Part shown: one piece after another, positions 23,885 to 45,523 of the stretch
Layout: the number at the start of each line of letters is the position of its first letter
Position numbering within the stretch: the stretch's first letter is position 1
Origin: Rotaria macrura
Lineage: Eukaryota > Rotifera > Eurotatoria > Philodinida > Philodinidae
Length of the DNA: 64,000 nucleotides
Direction of reading: 5' to 3'
NCBI GenBank assembly: GCA_900239685.1
Contig: OENT01000591.1
Coordinates: 9,157-73,156, forward strand
Notes under the pieces: model-generated
What the model was told of the DNA's origin: nothing
The model's input: only the letters and a program-made list of their open reading frames with translations
Database searches by the model: none
Position numbers and translations under genes: made by a program

Positions 23885-26800
23885 ATTCGGGCGTCAAACA
23901 AGAAATTATTGAATGATGCAAATGATGACGATTAGTAAGACTAAGATCCGAAAGCGGGACGGAACAGAACAAGCGTTTCTCTATTCGTTCAAATTATTGT
24001 TTGATGACGAGAAATCAGATTTCTTCGGTGAGAAAAAGATGTCACTAGAATATTGTTCGAAGTTATTCCTCTGCAACTAATAATCACCGATCGTATTAAG
24101 TAAATGTGAAAAAAAAACTCACAGAAAATATAGGATACTTATATCATTGATGCACTGCTTATATCGAATGAAGAGTAATTCTATGATTCCTTTTGATGAA
24201 ACAACAATCTAAACGTGAGGGGATAGGAAACGGTTTTGTTTCTTGATTGAATTCATAGGAACATTCGAGAGTTCCTAATTTCGATAAGTTCTAGTAAGGT
24301 TTTCCCCACCGAATAAACATAATTTGTTCACTAGACTACGATACAGATGATTCAATAATTCAAAGAATCTTTTTTACAGGCTCCTCTTTCACCGAAAAAG
24401 TGTGCATTCTTGTGAATGAGTTACTAAAACATTTCTCAACAGATCCTAACAGATAAAATCGATTTTTGGTTTCCATCATAATTCATTTCTCTTAATCTGG
24501 TTAAAATACAAGACAATCTTGATAATTTATTTTCCAAAAAGTTACACTGCTTAGTTTCGCTCCTGACTCTGCACAGGTTCCATCAAAAACGCTTTTTTCA
24601 TAATTGCTGATTATCAATATTTCAATGAAATTTCATGAAACAGGTCCTACCTCTCGATTGGTCTCATGTATTCTTATTCAGTCCTACTCCCATGAAAGAA
24701 GTGCATGCTAGAATATAGTCAAAAGCAAATCATGCAACTTAGAACTTTCAATTCTCTACGAATCTGAACTTTGTACAACGACGAAATATAATTTTGTTTA
24801 AAACAGAGTAAAAATTCTAAGGTAGTTTTGAATAGCCTATCTACTGCTCATTTCGAAAGCAAAGAAAATGTTGTGCAACAAGACCAAAAATCTGAATTAC
24901 AGAAAAATCTATCGTTTTTTCTTCCATACGTTGTGCATAGTGTGTGAAATTCAACTTACACAAATTGAAAATCACTTCAAGAATATATGTGGGTATAGGA
25001 TCTTAACTGGGAGGTCATTTCAAGAATTAGTTCTGAAGTGTGGTGAATGGGAATGTAACTCAGCATACCTAGAGATTGATTGTTTACGTTTGGTGTTTTG
25101 GATGAAAGAGTCCTCAGAGAAGGCAAACTTAAGTAGACAAAGGTATAGTTTTAAGCTCTATTAATTGTCGAGTTCAAAATCAGAGAAGTTTATGACCACA
25201 ATAAAACAGTAATGTTTCAGAGGATTTGATTTTTTACTTTTATGTTTTGTATATGATTAAGATTCACATTCACTTCTCATCTGCTATCATTGAGTTTTTC
25301 AAGTACTTATGGTCTATAGTTTCAGACAGACAAAGGTAGCCTGAATCAATTCAAATTTATGACATATTTGCCACAAAGAGATAAATATGTGTTTTAATGT
25401 TGACACTGAGAGTAAATATTTACTGAAAGTATGAAGTGCCACAATTTCTCTGGTATAAATGTGTCGAAACTTTCTTAGTTTTTTGTTATCAAATTTTAAT
25501 TGTTTTCAGTTTCTCTGAGACGTTAGGGTAGCGTAGATAATTTTCATTATTTTCGACGGCACTTATGGAAAGTGTACGGCTCGTTTATCCCGATAAACTT
25601 GAAACATCATGTAAAAGATTAATAATATTTAAACCATTGAAATGTTGAAGATTTGTTTACAGAATTTTTTTCATGGATAAAAACATGACGAGAGCGCAAA
25701 AAATACAGGAAATAGTTAAATTTACAAAGATTTATTCTTAAATAAAATGTTTTACATAAGACCTAAACGAAAAATTTTTGTTAGCGTTTTTTCGCAAAAA
25801 TTAGAAAAGCGTGTGACTTCCTGATGTTCTTTATACTGTACTTTAGTGTTTTCATATCATGAGGCTTCACTGATCATAGATTATCAAAACAAGTAATACG
25901 ATGGAAACATTGCTTACCCTTTACTGATAGAATGTCATATTATTGAAAATAATTATTACTATCAAGGCAGAAAATATAAGAACTGATCTCTTCATCTACA
26001 GATTGAAGAATAGTGCTCAATGAAGTAGTCTTTGAATGTAGATGCATAGAATTACACTTTTAAGGGAGAGTACAAAAAACTTAGGTTAGCTGTGTAAAAC
26101 GTTTCTTACTACAAATCTCGATTTGACTGAAATAAAGATTCACAACTCGCATCGGGAAATGCTTCACTCTCAATCATCTATTTGTACTTACTTAGACATG
26201 CTGCACTCCTGTTTATATCGTCTGGTCCAATATTTTTTTCTGAGCGATATTATAATCAATTGATATTCAACAAGATTGGTTGCTTATTATAGACATGATT
26301 ACTGATTCAAGCTAAAATATGGAAGAAAAAATTATCGATAGCTATTACCTAGTAGGACCATACTAGTAGGTAGTTTGTCGTACGTGATTATTTCATGACA
26401 AGATCTGAACTGACAATGTGTTTAATTACTAGCCATGAGCATATATCCCCACATCATTTTTTTCCCATTTGATTGCTTTTGACTAGAGCTACTGAATCGT
26501 GGGAAAACGTGAAAAAACACTTCGATCGCTGTAATGATATTGTTATGCTTTTTGCACAATACGAGCATTATTGCAGTGATTTTACTCATACTTTTTTATG
26601 ATTATGGTAAATCACGATGTATATCTACCACAACTTCACTTTATATACCAAATAATGACGATAGGTTCTTATTATGGCTATTTATGCAAAACACCGTTTG
26701 AAGAATAATGATTACCAGATGTGCGATTGATTTCGAGAATAGCATGCCGAGAACGTATATGAAGAATTACCGTACTTAATAAACTATCCAAAAATTCATA

Positions 26801-27698
26801 ACCATATTTTAAACTTGTAAAAATCGACTATCGATCACGTTTAATCAGAGAAGACGAGCGGTCAGCTTCTGTTAGAGACAAATTTTATGAATAATCTATA
26901 AAACTGATTACTGCGCCCTAAACCTATATCGTTATTAAGAATTTTAAACCATTTAAATTTCTTCGTGTTGCTTTGAACAATATGCTGCATATTTCTTCTA
27001 AAGATCAATGAAATAGTGCACTCATCTAAAGCAGATTGCTTTTGGAATGACGAGAATTCTGGTAATTAATAAAACCAGGTAAGTGACTTGTCTCGTTACT
27101 CTTACTACCAATACATTTGGTATCGTTTCATTCTGAGCATATTGACTGAATGCTAATACAACAATATTGAAAGATATTTATCATTTTAAGTTAATTATAC
27201 TGACATGAATTGAAATCAATATAGATGAAACGTTTAATATTGTTTTCTGGTGCCGACAAAGAGCTCGATTTTTATTACATTGCAATAGGCACTTAGGGTC
27301 TTTAAAATGTATTTTAGAATTGTCGACGTAAGAATAAAAGCTCACGTGTTTCTCCTTCCAATGCCAAGACATATTGGAGAAAAGCTTGATCAATATTGAG
27401 TTTACAGGCATTCGATTCCTTGGGGATTTGAAGTCTGTGTATAAGCAACGGTTTCAAATCAGACGATATTTGACTAGTATGTATCTATTATGATCTACGC
27501 GAGAGCGAAGATGATATGTAGGTTACCTTCAATGGAATGTAATGCTACTGTGTATCGGGCTTTGATTCATATCTTTTCAATGAAATATATTATTCCAGAC
27601 TTTTACAATATTATCTACTACAAAGATCGAATCTTCAAAAAGTTCACCAGTCACCCTTTTCCCGTTACTTAAACACATCATTTCTTTGTGTTTGTATT
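23885..27698. other. Intergenic region, no supported gene
   Basis: The first few hundred bases should hold the UBE4A promoter. A 98-codon plus-strand frame at 24868-25164 resembles nothing and has no splice partners. No RNA gene or repeat with clear ends was seen. Confidence 0.5.
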
Positions 27699-27887
27699 TC
27701 AAATGAACGTTTCTTTGTTGAATTGTATAGTTACGGGCGTGTTGTTTCTTGGCTTGTTTGTTGTTGGTGTAGATGTTGCTGTTCTATCTCTTTTTCTTTT
27801 TCTTTTTAATGATTTCTCGACATATTGAGTAAAATCTTCTGTTAAAGTAACGTCATTAGATGAGCATGAATATGATGATGGTGAAGT
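27699..27887 (-). CDS. Orphan exon-like stretch with Ser/Thr-rich and basic sequence (partial)
   Basis: On the minus strand a TTTTTCTTAG acceptor is followed by 62 sense codons and a TGA. The peptide starts TSPSSYSCSSNDVTLTEDF, has a basic patch KRKRKRDR that could be a nuclear localisation signal, and ends FNKETFI. Codon quality is like the real exons of this window, but there is no ATG and no matching upstream exon was found in the next 4.7 kb. It could be the last exon of a gene with a long intron or a remnant. The ATAT1 gene further upstream ends with its own stop, so it is not part of that gene. Confidence 0.4.
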   Translation of the reverse strand, partial: TSPSSYSCSSNDVTLTEDFTQYVEKSLKRKRKRDRTATSTPTTNKPRNNTPVTIQFNKETFI

Positions 27888-30800
27888 CTAAGAAAAAACG
27901 GAAAAATAAAATAAAGAAAAGATTCAGATAAATAAATCACATTTAGAAAAAAATGACATGCAATATGACGAAAACAAAGATAAGCACATATACCAACATG
28001 TAAATAACAAATAAAATCAATTATTCACAAGACGGCTATGAGAAAGATGTATCGAGATCATTTTTGTGCTGTTTCTAAATAAATTATTAGGAATGAAATT
28101 CTTTTGAGACATAACTATGAAAGTCGAATACGAAAATTGTCAGATTACAATAGATATACAATGATTAAAATCAATAAAATATTGACCTATTGTTATGAAC
28201 TGATTAAAATTGATTTCAATAGATTCTTAGCCAATTAATAATCGATTGAGAAGCGGTTAAAATCCATTATAATCAAGTCTACAATGATTTATTCATTATT
28301 TTGATTGTTTTCACCGTACATGGTTTTCTTATTGATGTATCTTTTGAATCAAATAAAAAGGAATTGAAAAAGAGGTATTTCAAGCAAGAATTTATATACT
28401 ATTTTCCTTTGTGAAAAGAAAATAAATAATTCAAAAACAGGTTTCAAAATAAAACAAGCTCTATTCATAGTCTATTCTTGAAAAAGAAAATATGATATTC
28501 TCAAATTTATGTTTAACTTTAGCAGAGCTGGACAAGTGTAAACGTTCTCGACTATGAGAAATTTGAATAGGATTACTTCGTAATATTTGTTTCAGCCGTT
28601 AAATACAGATGTCGAGTGTGTATAAGTACATTTTTACATACAATTGCGAGATGAAATGTACTATTTATTTCATATTCGAAAGGCACAAATACAAATCTAA
28701 CTTGAATTTAATATAAAATATGCTATATAAACGGACATCTAGTGCGAACCATGCTGTCTTTTTGTTGTCAGAATATTTCAGTTATTTTCGTAAATTCGAT
28801 TAAGCGCCGTCATTGAGTAGTATTGCAATGGTTTATTTCACGATGTCTCTCGATCAGTTTCTTGAGATATACATGGTTCGCTCTATTAAGTGAATCAAAT
28901 TTTGGTCATTTTGTAGGAGGATAACGATGTGACTCAAATCATTTATCGAAAGATGTTGCGAAAGAAACTTTTCAATTCACTAAGAGTCGTCACTAACTTG
29001 ATTTCACCACAAAAGACGAAAATATGTCGGGAATACAAAACAAAGCTTATCTGGACTGGTATTTTAGAGTACCGATGGTCAAGTACGGTCTAATTCGGAC
29101 TCGAGCATGAGAATTTTGCTTAGTTCTATCTTTAAAGAATGAGAAAAGGTGATCATATTCCTTTCTCTCGTCAGACAATTAACAATGCGGACATCTAGTT
29201 AATTCCAGTGGATAATTTGTAATCCAATTTTATCTTGTGTACATTTTCTAGCCTAATGATTTACACTCAGTTCAGAGATCGAATCGATTTCAGTAGATTT
29301 TAATCGGTATCAATTAATTTCAATCAAGAAAAACACATGAAATATACTAGTGAACATTGATTATTTCTAAAAATGGTTTTTTACTGATTACAAAGAATCC
29401 TAAACAATCGGTTATATTCACTGTTAATCAATTTTACTTCATTTTAATGTGCTAAATTAATGATAATCGGTGAAAAGTCATTGATTTAGAATAACTATGC
29501 GAAAAAAGAATCGATCGTAAAACATTGGGTAGATTTTCATTTGTTAATTATGCTTTAAATCGATGAAAATCATGTAGGTATTGATTACTTGTCTGTTTTT
29601 TTTATCCGTAAGGTATTCATTAGTAAACATGACTTAATAAAAGACTATGGTTCCAACTATTAACTAGCTTCTATAAGGAAAAACACAATGTAAAATTACA
29701 TATTTGTTGGTAGATCTTCCATCGTTTCGTTCTTCATAGGTTCACAACTTTCATTCATTTAAAAAGAGCTCATGGTAAGATCAAAATCTTCAGCCGCCTG
29801 CAATAGTTTTATTTGTCTGTATGTAGATAATATGAAACTCAGCATTGAAGGAAAAGAGCGTTATGCTTTATTTTTGAATTCTTCCGATCTAGATTTATTC
29901 ATCATCAGCAGCTATTTATATTTCATGTTCTTCATTCAATCAATTCATTTTTTTTTGTTATTAATATATAAAACTCTAGATGATGACGATGGGCACACCT
30001 AAACATCTCAGTAACATTTCTTTTGTTCTAAATATCTGGAAATTTAAAACGAAACTTTGTTTCTGTTTAATTAAACAAAACACAGAATAAAAGCTAGAGT
30101 TAAATTTTGCCAAGAAAAACAACTAATCAAATTGTTCAACACTTAAACTATCTAAAGATATTGTTTTAAAATTATTGCTGTACGTGTTGGTTACAACATC
30201 GATAGATGGTAAACCAACAACTAATGACGAACGATAACCATACGTATGTCAGGGTTTATATAGTGAAATATTGCTTGTTAGAGTTGATAGCTCCTATGGT
30301 AGTCTACAAACATTGATTAAGAACGAACTTTATCGAACATTCATGAGGAGAGAGATGTTGATCAATCGACTTACGATCATTGCAGAAATGTCCACTACAA
30401 AAAGATTCGCTTGCAGGACAACATAAACCCTTTTAGACATATCTGAGAAGATTTCTGGATTAGTAAGGCATTATCAACACCTAAATCTCAAAATGGTACA
30501 ATGTGGAGTCTCAATTCATTTTCGCATGCTTGTTAGACTGATACTCGGAGTTACCTGATTTTTTAAAACTTTCAGAATGTTCCACAAAAAGATCTTGATT
30601 AGAGTTTCAAAATTTTTCAAAAGAAAATACTTTCGATTTCTGCTTGTTGTTTGGATTTTTACTTTTTCTTAGCGATTAGCGAATTCTAGAGCACTAAAAA
30701 TCTTAAAAAACATCTAGTATGACGCAATCAATTACTACTAATTACGTTTGGGTACTATTATATTTTTAAAATTTAGTATCCTTTCATATTTTCGAACTAT

Positions 30801-32651
30801 CCTAATACTGTCTTTGCATTCTTCATTAATCTTCAATTTTACATATATGACGAAAATACGTTTTTCACAACTTTCAAGCAAACAATATTATGAACCTAAG
30901 AATAAATTTTTTTCGCAATTCATTTTACTGAATTTCAATAAATAACGATCGAATATAGTCTGTATGATTTTTCACTGTTGGATAGAAAAAATAATAATGT
31001 CAGAAACTTCTAGCATTAGATAGTTCATGTAACTGATTTGTGTCTGAAAATCCGAGAAGCAACGAATTGTAAATTAGGTGGAGAAATTCAACGTAAACGA
31101 ACATATGAAAAGAATATTAATTGTATTTAATTTGATATGAATGACTTTTGAAGTTCTAAGTCGTATTGAAAGTGATGCATAAACTCTTTCTATATTTTAG
31201 CTCTTTTCAATGCATCTTTTGGAACTCACCGTTTAATGGAACCCTTAATAAAGTCTTTATGGTGTCTTTGAAAGTTTTGAAATCTGTTTAATTAGTTTCA
31301 TGGAGCATGGTGCCGTCTATAAGGTTTTCCTGTACCCGAAAGTATTCAATCTTTTCTTTTAGATCAGCACCACAAATAATATTAGAACTGATCTTTTCTG
31401 GATTTTCCAAAACTTGAAAATCCTGAAAATTTTATAAGTAGTATCGGACTTGGTGAATCGTTAAGGCATTTCAAGGGTATCTTTTCTACAATTTTCTCAA
31501 ATTTTACATGAACATGAAGCTCTAGATCGATGATTCCGACCTCTGAAAACAGGCGAATTTGGCTACAAATGGTCAAAAAAAAATATGGAAAACTCACTGT
31601 ATCATGCGGAAAGCTTCAACAAAAAAAAGAAAGTCAAGAAGTCATGTTTTGAGTTGGAACGTGGGTGTGGTTAAGGATGATTCTCTTATCCTTGCATCCA
31701 CACTCATACTTCTGTTGTATAGTACGTATATCGAACACCTTTCTAAATTAATAAAATAGTTCATTAAACTGTGTAGTTATGAATCGCATGTCATGTATTT
31801 TTCGTATTTTATAAACAACTTTTAACAATAAACTAATTTCTACTCCATAAATGCCTATTCTCGAATCACTGTTTTCTTACAGTAACTAGTCAGAAACATA
31901 GCCGAATGTTTATTATCTCTATTTTTCATCGATGAACGAACTAAAATAAGATCATCTTGTGATGAGATCCTATTTAAAGATCACCTGGTGGAATTTGAAC
32001 AATCTGGCATCGATTCGAGGTAAGATCGTTTCTATGTCACGTCACTTTAATCATCACTGTCAAAAAAAAAATAAGTTTAATAATTACCAGGAAAAATATA
32101 GTTTCATGCTTTATACAATATGTTTCTTTTGTTCTCGATGAATAAAATGAAAGTGCACGATTAAGTATGCTCTCCTGTATTTCATTTAACTCAAGAAATA
32201 TACACAATAGCAACGGTGACAGTTCGTGACTGGTAATTTTGGAAAAAATAAAAACATATGTAAATTTCCTACTCACGCATAGCATCAAACAAAATAATAA
32301 TTGTCAAGTTCGTTCATCTAAAAACTGTTCATCGTCTTTCTATCGAATATCTGACATTTGTTGTCATTGAAAAATTGCCTTCAGGAATTTTGAATTCTAT
32401 TGTAGAATAAAATTCAATATAGAAATCATCTCACGGTAGTAGAACGTCTAGGAGAAAGCTCATGGTCATAGAACAAATTCGTGTTGAGTTCTATGAAAAT
32501 GGTATCATAATCATGTGAATAATTTCTTTGAAGAAGACTCGTTTAATTTCACCAAAATCTAGTTCTAATTGTACAAATAAAAATTCAGTTTAGATGCACA
32601 TAGATCACGGGATATTTTCTTAAAGAAAAAAAAAATAGTTTAATAAAATCA
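27888..32651. other. Intergenic region, no supported gene
   Basis: AT-rich, with only short chance frames on both strands. A minus-strand ATG frame at about 29750-29703 (MNESCEPMKNETMEDL) could be a first exon, but its donor phase does not fit the orphan exon at 27699-27887. No repeats with clear ends were recognised. Confidence 0.45.
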
Positions 32652-34757
<2,106 letters not shown>

Positions 34758-35076
34758 GTTGATGTATTCTTTTTTTTCTTCTATTCTTATAATACGTACT
34801 TTACCGCACACTCACTGGAAGCCATTACTTATGTCATCATACCGGACAATATCCTCTTTTTCTTTTGTTGCTCTCGACTCTATAGAAATTTTTGAAAAAA
34901 TTATCAAAGAAAAATGTATTTTATTTAAGTTTTCATCATATGACAAGCATGTAAGAATAATTTAGTTTGTAAAATTTTTTTTGCTATTGTGGGCTAATCA
35001 TAACAAACGAAAGAATCCATAGTTTACAATGTAAATAAATAAATAAACAAATATTTGACAAATCACAAAGATTTCT
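34758..35076. other. Short intergenic spacer / ATAT1 promoter region
   Basis: 319 bases lie between the stop of the upstream minus-strand gene and the ATAT1 start. They should hold the ATAT1 promoter. No TATA-like box or repeat stands out in the AT-rich background. Confidence 0.45.
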
Positions 35077-37055
35077 TTAACTACTATTTATCAATGGTAA
35101 AAATCTTTTTACGTTTGTCGAATGGATCCTGTCGCTCTGTACTTCATCTATTTTATTCCCAGGTGTTTGTAATAAATCCATAATAAAACTATCGGAAAAA
35201 TACTAAAATATCATAGAAAATAAATAAAATTGTTTATCTTGTATAAAAAGTCGAATTACCCGAATAGTTCGATCCTCAGTATAGGTGATATCCATATCGT
35301 TCGACATCGTTTCATTGACTGATGTCGAATCCTAAGCCATGTAACGAATACAAAATAAAATTACATTATATGTTGATTTTGAAATGAACTCGAAAAATAA
35401 AATACCTATGACTACTACTCAAAGTTATTGTACTCGATTTAAGATATTCGATTACAAGCATATCATGAATAGTTTGTTTTTTGAAAGATTTTAAGCACAG
35501 AAAGGCGAGATTTATAAATTTAGTTCTGGTTATTTCTAAATGACAAACAGTTGCACTGTATGGGATCAAGACAGGAAAAGAATTTGAATTTTCCAGTTTT
35601 ATACTAGTCCACATAATGGGTATATGATTCATTAGATCATTCATTATCGGTGAAGTTTACTTTTGAGAAAATGATGTTTTACTTTCGTTTTAGACAATTA
35701 CTATGACTGTTGAACAGAACAAATTCGTCTCGTTGGATTTACAGAGAACTGATGTTGTCAGCTTGTTTTTCTTACAATATCATCGAACCATTCCTGAGAC
35801 TTGTTCAGAAAGATTGGAATTCATTGAGAAAAGTAAATCGTAATGGATTAACCCGGGTACGAATAGTAGGCATTTCTAGAACTCTAGAGATCAGACTAGC
35901 GAATTTGTTTCAAATGTTATCACTCGACACAGTATAACGGATTAGTGTAGATTAACTACTTTTTCAAATAATCATAGACTAGCAGACTCAAATTGTAAGT
36001 CTCACAAAAACTGATTCCACTTTCCAAATTTCATAATAATTTAATTACTAACGAATTGAATGTCGATGGTGACTGAATCTTTTGACATGAATGAGAATCA
36101 TCGGTCAAAACAGAAAATCTCATCAGTGACTAATATTCGGTGAACCGATGAAGAATCCATGTCACTGTAAAATCAATAAATTAAAGGTTACTATTGATGA
36201 CTAGCTTACATCAACTGAATTATCCATTTGAGTTTTCAAGGAAGTATCTTTGATTGAAACCAAGCCAAGTTCAACAGCTTGTGTTAATAAATAGCAGTTA
36301 TTTGTTTTTCGATGTCGGATAAATCCACCCGATGTTAATTCACATTCATCAACAATTTTTATTGTATTTCGAAATTCACTTAGACTATTTATAATATTTG
36401 TTAATGATGAAGATAAATTATCATATTCGTAATCTTGTTTTTCCGTTACATAATTCATAGGTTTTGATCTACATGTATTTGTTCGTAATTCACCAATGAT
36501 TAAGCCACGTGAAAATGCTTCATGTATTTCCATCGATAAAGTTGAACATGTATATTTCAATCGTTCGAGATTCAAATAATCTTTATCGATTGCTTGCTGA
36601 CATGAAATCATAGATTGATGAATATGATCGTAAACTTCATGAATAATGAGATTCGATACGATCGGATATCGTTTTGAACGATATTCAATTTCAAGTTGAT
36701 CAGTTTTTGAAATTTGAATGAAACCTTTACTTGCTGCGATGTTCTACAAAAATACCCTTAGAGATAAACAAGAAAGAAAACCGAGAAGTTCAATAGTTAT
36801 AAAAACATACAAGAGGAATCAGTCCACCATAACTAAAAGAGAACCATAATAATTAATAGTCAAATAATATGAAAACAAGTTTATCTTTTACCCATTTCGA
36901 TAATATCCATTAAGAATAATGCCTAGATCCTTGGCATGTTGTTCATCAATAAACATGCCAGTAAAAGGATTAAGGACATTTTTAACTCGTATTTCGTTTG
37001 ATAAATTTCGATTTAGTTTAATTGATTTTTCTGTATCGTTAAATAGATTATTCAT
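35077..37055 (-). CDS. Uncharacterised protein with plectin-repeat-like motifs
   Basis: Five exons, 36892-37055, 36811-36832, 36210-36743, 35260-35331 and 35077-35202, encode 305 aa in one frame. The second exon has only 22 nt. Three segments resemble plectin/plakin repeats: VLNPFTGMFIDEQHAKDLGI near residue 30, IHEAFSRGLIIGELRT in the middle, and GFIRHRKTNNCYLLTQAVEL followed by GLVSI later. The plakin pattern is a Gly/Pro turn, then a strand, then xxEAxxxGLI. Plakin repeats bind intermediate filaments, but here they are few and divergent, so the assignment is tentative. No signal peptide or membrane helix is seen. Intron 3 is long (878 nt). The start ATG at 37055 faces the DEAD-box helicase start at 37139 on the other strand. 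Upstream in-frame codons continue a little without another ATG. Confidence 0.72.
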
Positions 37056-37138
37056 CTTGTCGATTTGGTTTATCAAGTAAAGAAAAGGAAAGCAATATAC
37101 TAATTCCCGCCATTCGTCTCAATACTATTAATTTAGTC
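37056..37138. promoter_or_regulatory. 83-bp divergent (bidirectional) promoter region
   Basis: Only 83 bases separate the two start codons of divergently transcribed genes (minus-strand ATG at 37055, plus-strand ATG at 37139). Both 5' UTRs and the core promoter elements must fit here or overlap the other gene. No obvious TATA box or CpG-rich core is present. If one gene actually starts upstream through a non-coding exon or trans-splicing, the region would be a trans-splice acceptor instead. Confidence 0.55.
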
Positions 37139-43067
<5,929 letters not shown>

Positions 43068-45523
43068 ATCGATCGACTTTCATGCAATGAATGACGAAAA
43101 ACAAACACATTCAGATTCAAAGAAATAGAGAAAAAAAATAGGAAAATGAAATGTTAATGATTTTTTTGTTTTGTTTGTCTATTTAATTATTTTTTTGTAT
43201 TTGTTTGTATGCCTTTTTTTTATTCATTCTCCATTATGTATACATAGTCAAACTATATCAACACATGTGAAATACAGAAAAAAGAAAGAAATGATACAGA
43301 GAAAGTATTCGAACAATGTTTCCTCATCACATACACAGATTCATAGACAGAAGAAAAATGTATAATCAATCTGAAAGCGGCATTTATATATGATTTACCA
43401 ATCGAGTCCATCAGTTACGAAAAGATTTTCCGAGCTAGAACGGTATTGCTATATTCTCCATAAAATGATATCTTATAATAACAATACAGTCATCATTGAT
43501 GATTGCTTTCATATGATAGCCAATTAATTACACAGATTCGAAGACGATTTTTTCAACTTCTATCTTATCTATCGAAATGCAACTTATTTGACAGCCCGAA
43601 TACTTCTTTACATTGAAATTGAGTTTATTCTGTCGTTTTATTTATGTCATGTAAGAATTCTATATCGAATTTCTTTTATTTCAATAAATTCTAATTTCTA
43701 CCTTTTTTTTTCATAATGTTTGCCATCTATTTCTGTTTGAAAACAGTATTTTGAATATCCCAACTAACAGAATTACATCATCAATTCTATCTAAAAAAAT
43801 TTACCAAAAAAGATTGTCGTCCATAAATGATCCATCAGACTTCGTTTTTAGCCAACAATGTACCTGTGATGTATATGATTACCTACGATTGTGCTCACTT
43901 TTGGAAAAATCATCCATATTAATTTTTTACTGACTTTGATTAATATTTACCTATCTTTATATAATATTAAATTATTAGTGGATTTTTATTAATTAGCTAA
44001 AACGGCTAACAGCCAACCAGTATGATTGAAGTTGAGCGCTCACAATTTCGAACGGGTAGCAACAGATCTTAAAAGCATTTACAGTTATACGTAGATTTTC
44101 GTAGATCTTGCATTGATCTATCTCGTTTGTTTTTAATAATGAAGAAACTAAATGGTGACTGCCAGTTAAAATTCAGCTTTTTTAAGTAAAAATACCTTGA
44201 AAAATCTCTTTTTTGTCTTACCGTATTTCGTTAATGGGAACAATTTTAGCGTTTAAACTAGTACTGCAGCTTGAAATACAAAAGAACATGGTCACTATGA
44301 AACAAAATTTTTGACTTGTGAATATTCCCTTTTGTTCGTTACTCCATGTTTTGCCGATAGTTCACTCATATTTTTAGCTGTCAATGTTTTCTCTTGAAAA
44401 GAAGATAGTTCTATCTTTCAACTAAAAGACAGTACCTCATAAAATTCATAAACGTGGAGCTATTTGCAAGATTTATCACTTCTTCTGTATCACTCGAGAA
44501 GCGAGGACTTTCTTTGTCTGTGTGTGACGGACCATTTTTTTCAGTATAAAATCCAAGCAACAAAACAGTTGAGGTTCAAATTTTTCAAGTATTATAGAAT
44601 TTTTTTACTAATATATTTAATAAAAACTCCAAGCCTGTCCCTTTCACCATTCTATAGATATAGTTGTTCTGAATTGAAAAAACTTCTGTGTATTTTTCAT
44701 GTAATGGCTAAACACTGTTTTTTGTTTTCCATCATACAATAGAATAGTGCATCGAAAAATTAAAAACACCTTTCGATCTTCTGCTTGCACGTTTTCACTC
44801 GCACAGACATGAAGACAATGGATAATAAAGAAATGAACATAACAGTCAAATTAAGGAACCAGAAATTGAGTTAATGAATATCTTGATCGTCTATAAATTA
44901 TTTCGAACACAATATTATTCAATAATCTACACATAACCATATTCTAATTTCAATCTACTATCGTTGGAAAAAAAATGATCTCATGTCGACCGTCTATAGT
45001 GAATTACTAGAATTTCATTCTCTTTGAAATGCATTTTCGATAACTTTACTTTATCAGATTTATAAACATTGATTTATAGAGATGTTCTCATCGATATGCA
45101 TTCGTTCTTGAACTAGTAAATTCATACTATTTGATTGATTCATCTCGTGATCAAATACTTGTGTTAATATCAGACAGTCATTTGTTTCATGTCCTGAAAT
45201 TCTATGCTGGATTTCGATGAAGATTTCTATTTATTCTTTCGATGTATTGAACAAAATAGAATTTTCATGAGGAAAAAAAATGACATAAAAAATGCTCTTC
45301 AAATGATAAATTTCATATATATTGCAATATGAATACAATATCGAATTAGATCGATATATGAATATCTTTTATTTTCTAATGAAATGAAATATAACATTGA
45401 TTTGTATTAAAAGATAAACAAACATGACACTAAACACGCACACAAATATATTTACATTAACTAAAATTATGTTCTTCCCAAACCCAAATCATTATTAACT
45501 AAACGATAGAGAAAAACAAACAG
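43068..45523. other. Intergenic region between convergent genes, no supported gene
   Basis: This lies between the 3' ends of the DEAD-box gene (+) and the carbonic-anhydrase-related gene (-), so it should hold two 3' UTRs. The T-rich start at 43140-43250 fits a 3' UTR. The 92-codon frame at 44464-44742 is unsupported. No repeat with clear ends was seen. Confidence 0.5.

Noticed and set aside
24868-25164. 98-codon plus-strand open frame
   Set aside because: No family match by eye, no matching introns, isolated in a gene desert.
27699-27887. Orphan exon as the last exon of the alpha-tubulin acetyltransferase gene
   Set aside because: The acetyltransferase frame ends with its own TGA at 32652-32654, nearly 5 kb earlier.
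29703-29750. Minus-strand ATG frame MNESCEPMKNETMEDL as first exon of the orphan 27.7-kb exon
   Set aside because: Its only good donor leaves phase 2 whereas the orphan exon needs phase 0; no intermediate exon was found.
35366-35644. 92-codon minus-strand frame inside intron 3 of the plectin-repeat-like gene
   Set aside because: Its donor phase does not match the next exon, while direct joining of 36210 to 35331 keeps the frame.
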